The position numbers were made by a program, and so were the translations under genes. Below, piece by piece: positions 1 through 8,568 of a stretch of 44,613 bases of DNA (the stretch's first letter is position 1; every line of letters begins with the position of its first letter). The stretch lies in contig NZ_LMJL01000001.1 in the NCBI RefSeq assembly GCF_001429295.1, forward strand, positions 204,058 to 248,670. The letters run 5' to 3'. Source of the stretch: Flavobacterium sp. Root935. GTDB lineage: Bacteria > Bacteroidota > Bacteroidia > Flavobacteriales > Flavobacteriaceae. A model generated the notes under the pieces. That model searched no databases and had not been told where the DNA came from. It worked only from the letters and a program-made list of their open reading frames with translations.

Positions 1-349
1 GATATTCCAAAACTTCTATTGCGCCATCAAAAAGATAATTGTTATCTGTTAGAAACTCAATGTAATCATTAGCAATTTCAAAGATATTTTCTTCTGATAT
101 TACATAATTTAAAGCATCAAAGGAAAACTTTAAACGATTGTAACGCAATTCCTGATGTGTAATTTTATCATTTTGATATAACCTCCAGCATTCCTGATTT
201 ATAGGAATATATTGTTTAATAAAATCTGCGGTAGGGATTTCCGCGTATTTCTCTTTAAAAATACGATCAAAAGCCATTTCTGAGTTTTTATCAAAATCCC
301 AAAGTGTGTGATCTAAATCAAAAAAGATGTCTGTAATCTTGGTATTCAT
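1..349 (-). CDS. HAD-superfamily hydrolase, YjjG-like nucleotidase (3' end outside window)
   Basis: Only the N-terminal 116 residues are present; the gene runs off the left edge. Translation from the ATG at 349 begins MNTKITDIFFDLDHTLWDFD, which contains HAD motif I (DxDxT, here DLDHT) followed by the LWDFD block typical of YjjG/YfnB-type noncanonical pyrimidine nucleotidases. These are cytoplasmic enzymes that dephosphorylate nucleoside monophosphates with an Asp nucleophile. The start lies only 3 bp after the radC stop, so the two genes are probably cotranscribed. The family assignment rests on motif I and the helical cap that follows; motifs II-IV cannot be seen, so the substrate is uncertain. 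Confidence 0.8.
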   Translation of the reverse strand, partial: MNTKITDIFFDLDHTLWDFDKNSEMAFDRIFKEKYAEIPTADFIKQYIPINQECWRLYQNDKITHQELRYNRLKFSFDALNYVISEENIFEIANDYIEFLTDNNYLFDGAIEVLEY

Positions 350-352
350 GTA

Positions 353-1042
353 TTAAAAAATTCCTTCATCTACAAAACTATAATATTTTGATTCAGTTAT
401 AATCAAATGATCTAAAACTTTAACATCTAGACTTTCTCCTGCAAGTTTTATTTTTTTGGTAATTTGCTTGTCTGCATCACTAGGATTTAAGTTTCCAGAG
501 GGGTGATTATGGCACAAAATCAAACCAGTAGCCCCATTTTCCATGGCTAATTTAAAAACTAATCTAACGTCTACGACAGTTCCCGTAATACCTCCTTTAC
601 TCAATTGAGACTTTGAAATAACGCTATTAGAATTATTAAGAAAAAGCACCCAAAATTCTTCATGAGGAAGTTCTCCAATAATTGGCTGCATTATCTCGAA
701 AACAGCTTTACTAGAAGATATTTTTTTGAATATTAATGCATCTTCACTTCTTTGTCTTCTTCCTAATTCTAATGCCGCGACAATAGAAATTGCTTTTGCC
801 TCACCTACTCCTTTAAATTGCATTAAACTTGAAATAGACAATTTCCCTAAAGCATTCAGATTTCCTGCACTTGATAAGATTCGTTTACTTAAAGAAACTG
901 CCGATTCATTTCGACTTCCAGAACCAATTAAGATTGCAATTAATTCGGCATCACTTAATACTTCCTTCCCTTTCAACATTAATTTCTCGCGAGGCTTATC
1001 ATCTTCGGACCAAACCGTGATCGGAAAATTAGATTTTTCCAT
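353..1042 (-). CDS. radC: RadC family JAMM-domain protein
   Basis: A 229-residue protein of usual RadC length. Residues 1-100 form the N-terminal helical/helix-hairpin-helix part (FKGVGEAKA near residue 76). The C-terminal MPN/JAB domain carries the metal-binding signature CHNHPSGNLNPSDAD, with H178, H180, S188 and D191 as likely zinc ligands and catalytic residues. RadC was once linked to DNA repair; its biochemical role is unsettled, so a DNA-related function is family lore, not something shown here. It is followed after 3 bp by the HAD hydrolase and probably read from a promoter near 1067-1098. Confidence 0.93.
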   Translation of the reverse strand: MEKSNFPITVWSEDDKPREKLMLKGKEVLSDAELIAILIGSGSRNESAVSLSKRILSSAGNLNALGKLSISSLMQFKGVGEAKAISIVAALELGRRQRSEDALIFKKISSSKAVFEIMQPIIGELPHEEFWVLFLNNSNSVISKSQLSKGGITGTVVDVRLVFKLAMENGATGLILCHNHPSGNLNPSDADKQITKKIKLAGESLDVKVLDHLIITESKYYSFVDEGIF

Positions 1043-1066
1043 AAATTAGAATAATTTTATTAGGGA

Positions 1067-1098
1067 CGAAGATATTAAAAACAAGAAAAATCTTTCAA
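1067..1098 (-). promoter_or_regulatory. Putative radC promoter
   Basis: Read on the minus strand, TATCTTCG (1074-1067) is one mismatch from the Bacteroidota -7 consensus TAnnTTTG. TTG (1098-1096) lies 21 bp upstream as a possible -33 element. The same TATCTTCG variant occurs before the SanA-like gene. It would give a short 5' leader for radC. Confidence 0.45.
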
Positions 1099-1236
1099 TA
1101 AATATACATCAATTTTAAATTGAGTATATTCAAATTAATTATCTAAAATAAAATAATTACAAAATTTAGTTCTATTTTCTTTCAACTAGTTATATGATTG
1201 TTGATCATTTCAAATATGAAAATTTAAATTAAAGCA

Positions 1237-1272
1237 TAAAAAAAATGCCAACTGCATAAAGCGATTGGCATA
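1237..1272 (-). terminator. Rho-independent terminator of mpl
   Basis: ATGCCAA (1245-1251) pairs with TTGGCAT (1265-1271). The plus-strand A-run 1236-1245 becomes a U-run on the minus strand, about 30 bp after the mpl stop. The rest of the 1043-1300 gap is AT-rich with no gene. Confidence 0.7.
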
Positions 1273-1300
1273 TTATCTAATTTTCAAATTGACTAATTAT

Positions 1301-2656
1301 CTAATTAATCAACCCTTTTACATCATCAAAGTTTAAACCTCCGTAATTACCAGAACTCATTAATAAAAGTGCAGAATTATCGAGATTTAAATTGAACAAA
1401 TATTCCTTAAATTCAGCTGGATTGGTATAAATAATTAAATCTTTTCTATTGAAAGAGGTTGCAATTTGTTCATAAGTAACTTCTTCCAATTGTTTAATTT
1501 TCACCGCATCTGGCGAATAAAAAACTACTGCAACATCAGCATATTGTAAAGCTCCTTCATATTCTTTCAAAAACTCGGCATTTAAACTGCTGTATGTATG
1601 CAATTCTAAACAAGCCACTAAAGTTCTGTTTGGATATTGTTCTTTTACCGCTTTAGTTGTTGCAGCTACTTTACTTGGCGAATGGGCAAAATCTTTATAA
1701 GCTACTTTTCCTTTTCCTTCCGCAATTTTCTCCAAACGTTTAGATGCACCTTTAAAACTTGCAATTGCTTCGTAAAAATCGGCTTCGTCTACTCCCATAT
1801 TTTGGCAGATCCATTTTGCTCCGGCAAGATTATTCAAATTGTGCGCTCCAAAAACTTCAATTGGCATATCGCCTTCTGGGGTTTTTAATAATGTTACACC
1901 ATCATTGACAGAATACTCTGGAGTTTTGTAAGCAATTTTTCTAATCGGATTTGTTGCTGCTTCAGAAACACGTTTTACTTCTGGATCATTTTCGTTGTAC
2001 ACTAAAATTCCCCCATTTGTAATTTTTTCAATAAAAATTTCAAACTGCTCTACATAGTTTTCGTAGGTTGGAAAAACATTAATATGATCCCAGGCAATTC
2101 CAGAAATCAAGGCAATATTGGGTTGATACAAATGAAATTTCGGGCGTCTGTCAATCGGCGAAGATAAATACTCATCACCTTCCAAAACCATAAAATCGTT
2201 TATTTCGGTTAAATGAACCATTGTATCAAAACCTTCCAACTGTGCTCCAACCATATAATCGACAGCGATATTATGATAATGCATTACATGAAGAATCATC
2301 GAAGTAATAGTAGTTTTTCCGTGAGAACCACCAATTACAACACGAGTTTTATTTTTAGATTGTTCGTATAAAAATTCTGGATACGAATAGATTTTCAAAC
2401 CTAATTCCTGCGCTTTTAATAATTCAGGATTATCAGCTTTTGCGTGCATTCCTAAAATAATCGCATCGATATCCGAAGTGATTTTTTCTGGAAACCAACC
2501 CAATTCTGCAGGAAGAATTCCTTTCTTGTCTAATCTTGATTTTGAAGGTTCAAAAATAGCATCATCACTTCCTGTAACCTGATATCCTTTATTATGTAAT
2601 GCTAATGCAAGGTTGTGCATAGCGCTTCCGCCAATGGCGATGAAATGTGTTTTCAT
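1301..2656 (-). CDS. mpl: UDP-N-acetylmuramate:L-alanyl-gamma-D-glutamyl-meso-diaminopimelate ligase
   Basis: A 451-residue Mur ligase, the normal length for Mpl. The N-terminal Rossmann-like UDP-binding part has IAIGGSAMHNLA near residue 7 and the central domain has the ATP-binding loop GGSHGKTT (109-116). The Mpl enzyme recycles peptidoglycan by joining the released tripeptide to UDP-MurNAc in the cytoplasm. It is told from MurC by AIGGSAM in place of the MurC GIGGxGM and by the Mpl-type block FAHSPSKVAATTKAVKEQYP near residue 325. It is transcribed alone, with a terminator just downstream. Confidence 0.93.
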   Translation of the reverse strand: MKTHFIAIGGSAMHNLALALHNKGYQVTGSDDAIFEPSKSRLDKKGILPAELGWFPEKITSDIDAIILGMHAKADNPELLKAQELGLKIYSYPEFLYEQSKNKTRVVIGGSHGKTTITSMILHVMHYHNIAVDYMVGAQLEGFDTMVHLTEINDFMVLEGDEYLSSPIDRRPKFHLYQPNIALISGIAWDHINVFPTYENYVEQFEIFIEKITNGGILVYNENDPEVKRVSEAATNPIRKIAYKTPEYSVNDGVTLLKTPEGDMPIEVFGAHNLNNLAGAKWICQNMGVDEADFYEAIASFKGASKRLEKIAEGKGKVAYKDFAHSPSKVAATTKAVKEQYPNRTLVACLELHTYSSLNAEFLKEYEGALQYADVAVVFYSPDAVKIKQLEEVTYEQIATSFNRKDLIIYTNPAEFKEYLFNLNLDNSALLLMSSGNYGGLNFDDVKGLIN

Positions 2657-2663
2657 TGAATAC

Positions 2664-2726
2664 GTTGAATCGTTTATATGTTGAATCGTTTATTCGATTA
2701 AACGAATACACAATTCAACGATTAAA
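2664..2726. repeat. GTTGAATCGTTTA direct and inverted repeats in the mpl leader
   Basis: GTTGAATCGTTTA occurs twice in direct orientation (about 2664-2692). An inverted partial copy (ATTCAACGATTAAAC) follows near 2713-2727, with CGTTTA-TTCGAT-TAAACG forming a small hairpin between them. The cluster would lie in the transcribed mpl leader if the box at 2743-2750 is its promoter. Confidence 0.6.
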
Positions 2727-2742
2727 CCGGTTAATTATTCTT

Positions 2743-2750
2743 CAAAAATA
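2743..2750 (-). promoter_or_regulatory. Putative mpl -7 box
   Basis: On the minus strand this reads TATTTTTG, a full match to TAnnTTTG, about 87 bp upstream of the mpl ATG. I found no convincing -33 TTTG at the usual distance, so the call rests on the -7 element only. Confidence 0.4.
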
Positions 2751-2816
2751 AGGAAATATAGTATGCTCTATTTGGTTTTGAAAATAAATTATTGATTAGC
2801 ACTAAAATTATTTAAC

Positions 2817-2857
2817 AAAAAACCCGACAAGCTTTAGAAGAAACCTGTCGGGTTTAA
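2817..2857 (-). terminator. Terminator of the S46 peptidase gene
   Basis: AAACCCGACA (2820-2829) pairs with TGTCGGGTTT (2846-2855). The plus-strand A-run at 2816-2822 gives the U-run for minus-strand transcripts. It starts about 20 bp after the peptidase stop. The same ACCCGACA core is used in the terminator at 5927-5956. Confidence 0.8.
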
Positions 2858-2875
2858 TTTATAAATAAAATGAGA

Positions 2876-5023
2876 TTATTTCACAATAGTCAATTCATCA
2901 ATAATATTTTTTGCTCCAGCGTATTTGTCAATAATCCAAAGTACATAACGAATATCAACGTTGATAGTTCTTTGTAATTTAGGATCAAAGATAACGTCTC
3001 CCGCCATAGCTTCAATGTTTCCATCAAAAGCAATTCCGATTAATTCTCCTTTTCCGTTAAGAACCGGCGAACCAGAATTTCCTCCAGTAATATCATTATC
3101 AGTTAAGAAGTTTACTGGCATATATCCTGCTTTATCAGCATATTGTCCGTAGTCTTTTTTCTTATTCAACTCTAATAAACGAGATGGTAAATCAAATTCT
3201 TGATCTCCTGCTTTGTATTTTTTAACCATACTTTCCATTGTAGTATAGTTATTAATTTTAGCATCTTCATTACGAGTATCTGCAGGTAAAGCGCGAACTT
3301 TTCCGTAAGTCAATCTCAAAGTAGAGTTTGCATCTGGATATTTAATTGCATTTAATTTTGATTCTCTTAAACCTTCTACCAATTTACGGTAAGCAGTTGC
3401 GAAACCATCATCAGCTTTTGCCTGATCATCTGTTTTAGAACGGTATTTTGTCAATAAATCATTAGAAATAATATACAAAGGATCGTGTACAATTGCCAAT
3501 GGTTTTGGATCTGCTAAAAATGCTAATACTTTTTCTTTATTAGTAAAATAACTAATCTCTGTCGCTTTTGCCACATCTGCAGTAAAATCACCATTATTAG
3601 CAGTTTTCATTTTTGCAATTTCTGGAGCAAGTCCATACTCAGCAGCTTTAGAAGCGTATAAATTTAATTGTGCTGTTAAAACGTCTTTTTCTAATGGAGC
3701 ATAAAACTCACCATAGATACTTTCAACCAATGCATTAATTTTAGGAAGCATTTCAGCTTTCTTAGCATCATTTTCTTTGTAGTAAGCAATTAATGCATTT
3801 CCTAAGTTCGCTGGTCCAGTTGCATAACTAGAAGTACGTAAAAGCTGTGTCAAATAATTATCGTGACGTGCTTTTAAGTTTGTTTCTCTGTAATAATCGT
3901 TGATAGTAGGAATTACATTCTCGTACTTTTCTTTATTAGCAGGTTTAGTTGCCCACTCATAGAATTTATCTTCTTGTTCTGTTTTAGTTTCTACAGTTCC
4001 AGCTTTTGTCAACGCATCAATCATACCTTGACGGTTTTTCCAATAATTAGCTGTCGAAGCATATTTAGAAGCATATTGTAAACGAACAGTTGCATCCTTA
4101 TCCATATACTTTTTCATTTGGTCCATTCCGGTTTTTGCACCTTCAACCCAAGCAGGATAAGCATATTTAATATTTTGTTCGATTCCGCCAGCCGGCATCC
4201 AACGGTTTGTTCTACCTGGATATCCTAAGATCATTGCGAAATCATTTTCTTTTACCCCTTTAATACTTACAGGTAAATAGTGTTTAGGCTGCAATGGCAC
4301 GTTGTCTTTTGAATATGCTGCAGGATTTCCGTTTTTATCAGCGTAAACTCTAAACATAGAGAAATCTCCCGTTTGACGAGGCCACTCCCAGTTGTCTGTA
4401 TCACCTCCAAATTTACCAACACTTTCTGGCGGCGTTCCCACTAGACGAACGTCTGTATAATCTTGATAAACGAAATAGTAGTATTCATTTCCTTGAAAGA
4501 AAGGACGAACAGAAACAGTGTATTTTCCGTTTTCGCTATTTTCTTTTTCAATTAAACTAATCTCTTGTTGAATGATTTTGTTTCTTTCTGTTTCTGTCAT
4601 TGTATCGTTTACTTTAGACAAAATTCTTTTAGAAACATCATCCATACGAACAAAGAAACGCACGTATAAAGATTTAGGCTTTAGTTCTTCTGAACGATTT
4701 TTTGCCCAGAAACCATTTTTCAAATGATTTTGTTCTGCTGTTGAAAGTTCTGCAATCGCGCTATATCCACAGTGGTGATTAGTCAATACCAATCCGCTGT
4801 TTGAAACGATTTCAGCAGTACAGCCTCCATTAAATTGTACAATGGCATCTTTTAAACTATGATTATTAATGCTGTAAATTTCTTCGGCTGTCAACTGCAA
4901 GCCCATTTTCTCCATATCTCTATGGTTCAATCTTTCGATAAACATCAAGAACCACATTCCTTCATCGGCTCTTACTGGAAAAGCCATAAGGCACATGGTC
5001 AAGAATAAAACTACTTTTTTCAT
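2876..5023 (-). CDS. S46 family dipeptidyl peptidase, DPP7-type
   Basis: A 715-residue secreted serine peptidase of standard S46 length. A signal peptide (MKKVVLFLTMCLMAFPVRA) is followed by the conserved GMWF block. The trypsin-like catalytic parts are visible: TNHHCGY (His), GGDTDNWEWPRQTGDFS (Asp region) and TGGNSGSP with the nucleophile at about S650. DPP7 and DPP11 are distinguished by the residue 18 positions after the serine: Gly in DPP7 (hydrophobic P1), Arg in DPP11 (acidic P1). Here it is Gly (about G668, in FDGN), so DPP7-type specificity is inferred. These enzymes release dipeptides from oligopeptides in the periplasm. Monocistronic, with its own terminator. Confidence 0.93.
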   Translation of the reverse strand: MKKVVLFLTMCLMAFPVRADEGMWFLMFIERLNHRDMEKMGLQLTAEEIYSINNHSLKDAIVQFNGGCTAEIVSNSGLVLTNHHCGYSAIAELSTAEQNHLKNGFWAKNRSEELKPKSLYVRFFVRMDDVSKRILSKVNDTMTETERNKIIQQEISLIEKENSENGKYTVSVRPFFQGNEYYYFVYQDYTDVRLVGTPPESVGKFGGDTDNWEWPRQTGDFSMFRVYADKNGNPAAYSKDNVPLQPKHYLPVSIKGVKENDFAMILGYPGRTNRWMPAGGIEQNIKYAYPAWVEGAKTGMDQMKKYMDKDATVRLQYASKYASTANYWKNRQGMIDALTKAGTVETKTEQEDKFYEWATKPANKEKYENVIPTINDYYRETNLKARHDNYLTQLLRTSSYATGPANLGNALIAYYKENDAKKAEMLPKINALVESIYGEFYAPLEKDVLTAQLNLYASKAAEYGLAPEIAKMKTANNGDFTADVAKATEISYFTNKEKVLAFLADPKPLAIVHDPLYIISNDLLTKYRSKTDDQAKADDGFATAYRKLVEGLRESKLNAIKYPDANSTLRLTYGKVRALPADTRNEDAKINNYTTMESMVKKYKAGDQEFDLPSRLLELNKKKDYGQYADKAGYMPVNFLTDNDITGGNSGSPVLNGKGELIGIAFDGNIEAMAGDVIFDPKLQRTINVDIRYVLWIIDKYAGAKNIIDELTIVK

Positions 5024-5336
5024 GTTATTTTGTTTAAGTGATGCGAATATAACTCATTTTCGCAAAAAAAATAAACATAACTCCAAAAAACAAAACATAA
5101 TAAATTAAATAATACTTGATTTTGCGAAATTCATAATTTTATTAAGATGATAGCAAAGTTTAAATTTAACACCATAAACACAGCGAAAGAATTAAAAATC
5201 TCCAAAAAATTGATTTTAAAAATTAAAACACATTATTATTTGTAAAAATTAACTTTCAATTAAAAAATTATAGTCTAAAATATTTCTTACAAAATGTTTT
5301 GATTTAAATTTGCCTTCCAAATAAATAAAATTAAAA
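5024..5336. other. Divergent intergenic region, S46 peptidase / outer-membrane barrel
   Basis: This 313-bp gap is very AT-rich and has no plausible coding frame. On the minus strand TATATTCG (5051-5044) is a weak -7 candidate for the peptidase. On the plus strand TAAATTTG (5305-5312) serves the barrel gene. Nothing else was recognised. Confidence 0.6.
5305..5312 (+). promoter_or_regulatory. Putative -7 box of the outer-membrane barrel gene
   Basis: TAAATTTG matches TAnnTTTG and lies 24 bp before the ATG at 5337. No clear -33 TTTG stands at the usual distance. The predicted leader is short and A-rich. Confidence 0.5.
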
Positions 5337-5867
5337 ATGAAAAAATTATTACTAGCAGTTGTAATACTAGTTACAACTATTGCGAGTGCGCAAAAAAACT
5401 CAATCTTGTTAGGCGGAAATGTTGGATTCTCTTCTGAGGAAATTGGTGATTCGAAACTTGAAAATTTTGAATTCTCTCCAAGAGTTGGATATCAATTTGC
5501 TGAAAAATGGACAGCTGGAGTAGAAGGTTCAATCATGAATGTAAAAACTACTGGGGTGGACAAAACAGAAAAATACAAAATTGGAGGTTTTGTACGTTAC
5601 TCAACACCACTTTCTCAAATGTTTTCTTTCTACACAGATTTAGGTGTTGGATACCAAAACACTTCATTAAACAATGCAAAAGGAATGTATGCAAGTTTAA
5701 CACCTGCTTTATTTATCAATATGAAAAATGGTTTTGGTTTGAATTTTTCTATTGGAGGAATTAACTACGATAATCTTGACGGAAAAAATGATCCAAGACA
5801 AGAACGTTTAGGTTTTGATTTTGGAAAAACTTTAAACATTGGAGTTTCTAAAAACTTCGCATTATAA
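5337..5867 (+). CDS. Outer-membrane beta-barrel (porin-like) protein
   Basis: A 176-residue protein with a signal peptide ending TIASAQ and a mature part of alternating hydrophobic strands with aromatic girdle residues, as in small 8-stranded barrels (OmpW/OmpX-like, outer membrane beta-barrel domain). Strand-like segments include FEFSPRVGYQFAEKWTAGVEGS, YKIGGFVRYSTPL and FSFYTDLGVGYQN. It ends GVSKNFAL, fitting a terminal strand. Such proteins are inserted by BAM; no specific ligand can be inferred. It is a single-gene unit sharing a terminator with the convergent obgE. Confidence 0.8.
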   Translation: MKKLLLAVVILVTTIASAQKNSILLGGNVGFSSEEIGDSKLENFEFSPRVGYQFAEKWTAGVEGSIMNVKTTGVDKTEKYKIGGFVRYSTPLSQMFSFYTDLGVGYQNTSLNNAKGMYASLTPALFINMKNGFGLNFSIGGINYDNLDGKNDPRQERLGFDFGKTLNIGVSKNFAL

Positions 5868-5926
5868 ATTGGAGGATTTAGTTACGAGTAAAATCCTTTC
5901 TACTTTTTGTTTCTGCACAAAAAGTA

Positions 5927-5957
5927 AAAACCCGACAATAGAAATTGTCGGGTTTTA
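5927..5957. terminator. Bidirectional terminator between barrel gene and obgE
   Basis: AAAACCCGACAAT (5927-5939) pairs perfectly with ATTGTCGGGTTTT (5944-5956) around a 4-nt loop, with A-tract before and T-tract after. It ends both convergent genes. A second hairpin, TACTTTTTGT/ACAAAAAGTA (5901-5910/5917-5926), lies just upstream. Confidence 0.85.
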
Positions 5958-5982
5958 TATTTATAGAATGGTACGTATTGTA

Positions 5983-6984
5983 TTATTCGTTAAGCATTTT
6001 CCAAAGTTTATCTTTCAAATCAGTCAAACCCTGCTGTGCAACCGACGAAATAAACATGTAAGGAACATCTTTAAATGTTACATCTAATTCTGCTTTTAAC
6101 TCTGCTTTTAATTCATCATCCAGCATATCGCATTTTGAAATTACTAAAAGACGTTCTTTATCCAGCATTTCAGGATTGTATTTAGTCAATTCATTAACTA
6201 AAATATCATATTCTGCTCTAATATCTGGCGTATCAACTGGAACTAAAAACAATAAAGTCGAATTACGCTCAATATGTCTTAAAAAATAATGCCCTAAACC
6301 TTTTCCTTCTGCCGCACCTTCGATAATTCCAGGAATATCTGCAATTACAAAAGATTGGAAATCTCTGTACGCAACAATTCCTAAGTTAGGTTTTAGTGTT
6401 GTAAAAGGATAATCTGCAATTTTTGGTTTTGCTGAAGTTAAAACAGACAATAAAGTAGATTTTCCTGCATTTGGAAAACCAACTAAACCAACATCTGCCA
6501 AAACTTTAAGTTCCAAAATTACATCCATTTCCACACCAAGTAAACCTGGCTGTGCGTAACGAGGCGTTTGGTTTGTCGAACTTCTAAAATGCCAGTTTCC
6601 TAAACCTCCCTTTCCTCCTTTTGCAAGAATTTGTTTTTCTCCGTGTTCTGTAATTTCAAAAAGTGTTTCACCTGTTTCTTTGTCTTTTACAACAGTTCCT
6701 AGCGGCACTTCAATAATTTTATCTTCTCCATCTGCACCTGTGCTACGGTCTCCACCACCATCTCCGCCATGTCCAGCTTTAATGTGACGTGCAAATTTTA
6801 AATGAAATAATGTCCAAAGTCCTTTATTCCCAACTAAATATACATGCCCTCCGCGGCCTCCATCTCCTCCGTCCGGACCACCTTTTTCAATAAATTTCTC
6901 TCTATGTAAATGCGTAGATCCTTTTCCTCCTTTTCCGGAAGAAACATATATCTTAACGTAATCTACAAAATTCCCTTCTGTCAT
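5983..6984 (-). CDS. obgE: Obg family ribosome-associated GTPase
   Basis: A 333-residue protein. The N-terminal Obg fold (about 1-158) is rich in glycine turns ([21 protein letters not shown]). The G domain shows G1 GFPNAGKST (169-177), the G2 region [11 protein letters not shown] and G3 DIPG. The G4 guanine-specificity motif is SKCD in place of the canonical NKxD. The protein lacks the extra C-terminal domain of some Obgs. Obg proteins act in 50S subunit assembly and stress control. It lies downstream of hpt and adk on the same strand, with a CNNM-type gene between. Confidence 0.95.
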   Translation of the reverse strand: MTEGNFVDYVKIYVSSGKGGKGSTHLHREKFIEKGGPDGGDGGRGGHVYLVGNKGLWTLFHLKFARHIKAGHGGDGGGDRSTGADGEDKIIEVPLGTVVKDKETGETLFEITEHGEKQILAKGGKGGLGNWHFRSSTNQTPRYAQPGLLGVEMDVILELKVLADVGLVGFPNAGKSTLLSVLTSAKPKIADYPFTTLKPNLGIVAYRDFQSFVIADIPGIIEGAAEGKGLGHYFLRHIERNSTLLFLVPVDTPDIRAEYDILVNELTKYNPEMLDKERLLVISKCDMLDDELKAELKAELDVTFKDVPYMFISSVAQQGLTDLKDKLWKMLNE

Positions 6985-7009
6985 TTTTGTTTGTTTATGT
7001 GTAGTTTCT

Positions 7010-7081
7010 AAGTTTCAGGTTTCAAGTTTCAAGTTAAGTGCGTTGCGCTAACTTGAAACCTGAAACTTTAAACTTGAAACA
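7010..7081. repeat. Heptamer (GTTTCAAG/GTTTCAGG) palindromic repeat, copy 1
   Basis: Tandem 7-bp units of the form TTTCAAG/TTTCAGG build a perfect 19-bp inverted repeat (7010-7028 with 7050-7068). A shorter inner arm surrounds TGCGTTGCGC. It sits between two co-directional minus-strand genes, obgE and the CNNM gene. Related units occur at 15483-15512 and 29019-29066. Confidence 0.85.
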
Positions 7082-7089
7082 AATTCTCT

Positions 7090-8364
7090 CTACTCTTTAA
7101 GCGCTTTCACAAGCACTTTATCAATTTTTACACCGTCCATGTCGACAACTTCTAATACGAATTTCTGCCAGACTAGTTTTTCTCCTTCTTTTGGAATATG
7201 AGAAAGCTCAGTCATAATCATGCCGCTTACGGTGTTTACTTCGTAATCGTTTGTCAGCTCGTCTAACTCAAAATAAGTTAAGAAATCGTGTAACGAATAA
7301 TGTCCGTCAACCAGCCAAGAACCATCTTCTCTTTCTATAAGCTGAAATTCATCTTTATAAAATTCAGATGCATCTCCAACTAAAGCCTCCAGAATATCAT
7401 TCAACGTAATCAAACCTTGAAAAACTCCATATTCGTCTGAAACTAAAGCATAATGAACGCCAGTTTTCTTGAAATTTTCCAACGCTTTATAAGCTGTTGT
7501 CTGCTCCATTAAATAAGGCGCATCTGAAACGATAGCTGATAAATCAAAATTATCATTTTCGATACTAGCGAAAATATTTTTAAGAGTTACTACTCCAACT
7601 ATATCATCGTAATTATCATTATAAACTGGGTAAACCGTATGCAGATCCTGAACTACTAATTCTTTAATCTTTTCCTTATCTGCTTTTAATGGCAGCATGT
7701 CAACCGATTTGCGATGCGTCATTAAAGAGTTTACTTTTCTATCACCAATATGAAAAACACGTTCCACAATATCTTGTTCAATTTCTTGAACTTCTCCAAC
7801 TTCAGTTCCTTCTTTAATTATGGCTTTAATTTCTTCTTCGGTAACTTTTCCGTCGGCGGTTGGTTTTATCTGAAAAACATTCAATAGAAAATCTGTCGAA
7901 GATGTTAAAAGCCAGATAAAAGGTGCTGTAATTATCGAGATTACTTTCATTGGCATTGCGACCATTTTTGCAATTGCTTCTGGATAATTTAATCCGATTC
8001 GTTTTGGAAGTAATTCTCCTAAAACCAATGAGAAGAAAGTTAAAATTACAACTACAATTCCAACAGCTACTGAGTGTGCATAAGGTTTTAAAAATGTAAA
8101 ACCGGCAACGAAAAGTTCCACATCTGCAGTTACTTTATCTCCAGAATAAATACCTGTCAAAATTCCGATTAAGGTAATTCCGATTTGGACTGTAGATAAA
8201 AATTTATTTGGCGAATTGGCTAAATCGAGTGCTGTTTTAGCACTTTTATTGCCTTTTTTCGCTGCTGTTTCAAGCCTGTTTTTACGGGCAGAAATCAAAG
8301 CGATTTCGGACATGGAGAAAACTCCGTTTAAGAGAATTAGAAAAAATATAATTAGTATTTCCAA
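7090..8364 (-). CDS. CNNM/CBS-domain membrane protein (hemolysin C / CorC-like)
   Basis: A 424-residue protein with the CNNM (DUF21) domain: about four membrane segments, first MEILIIFFLILLNGVFS, then the family block MSEIALISARKNRLE. Two CBS domains follow (about 200-330) and a CorC_HlyC domain ends the protein. Relatives are linked to Mg2+/Co2+ efflux or tolerance; the hemolysin name is historical. The start is a TTG at 8364. The first ATG (residue 18) would remove the first helix, and an in-frame stop lies only 15 bp upstream, so TTG is favoured. Repeats flank the gene on both sides. Confidence 0.88.
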   Translation of the reverse strand: MEILIIFFLILLNGVFSMSEIALISARKNRLETAAKKGNKSAKTALDLANSPNKFLSTVQIGITLIGILTGIYSGDKVTADVELFVAGFTFLKPYAHSVAVGIVVVILTFFSLVLGELLPKRIGLNYPEAIAKMVAMPMKVISIITAPFIWLLTSSTDFLLNVFQIKPTADGKVTEEEIKAIIKEGTEVGEVQEIEQDIVERVFHIGDRKVNSLMTHRKSVDMLPLKADKEKIKELVVQDLHTVYPVYNDNYDDIVGVVTLKNIFASIENDNFDLSAIVSDAPYLMEQTTAYKALENFKKTGVHYALVSDEYGVFQGLITLNDILEALVGDASEFYKDEFQLIEREDGSWLVDGHYSLHDFLTYFELDELTNDYEVNTVSGMIMTELSHIPKEGEKLVWQKFVLEVVDMDGVKIDKVLVKALKE

Positions 8365-8426
8365 TTGATAGGGGATTCGTTATAAAATGGTCTTTGTTAA
8401 ATGCAATTTGTACTCTCAATTTATTC

Positions 8427-8566
8427 TAGCCCAGATGGAAGTGAAAAGCCCGGAGCTAAAAAAACTAATTTTTCCTGCCATAAAACAGCGACCAGCGGAA
8501 GCTCGTTTTAGGGTTTGGAAAAATAGTTTTTTTAGCGAGGACTTGTAACGTACAGCTGGAAAAAGC
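8427..8566. repeat. Structured AGCCC...GCGAGGACTTG element with 20-bp stem
   Basis: A GC-richer island between adk and the CNNM gene. A long stem forms from 8455-8475 with 8517-8536 (20 bp, one bulged base). It is flanked by TAGCCCAGATGGAAGTGAAA and GCGAGGACTTGTAACG. The GCGAGGACTTG block recurs in the element at 24977-25063, suggesting one family. It directly follows the adk stop (8569), so it could end adk transcription. It has no coding frame. Confidence 0.65.
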
Positions 8567-8568
8567 TT

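Noticed and set aside
726..1049. 107-codon plus-strand frame opposite radC
   Set aside because: Antisense shadow of a well-supported radC gene.
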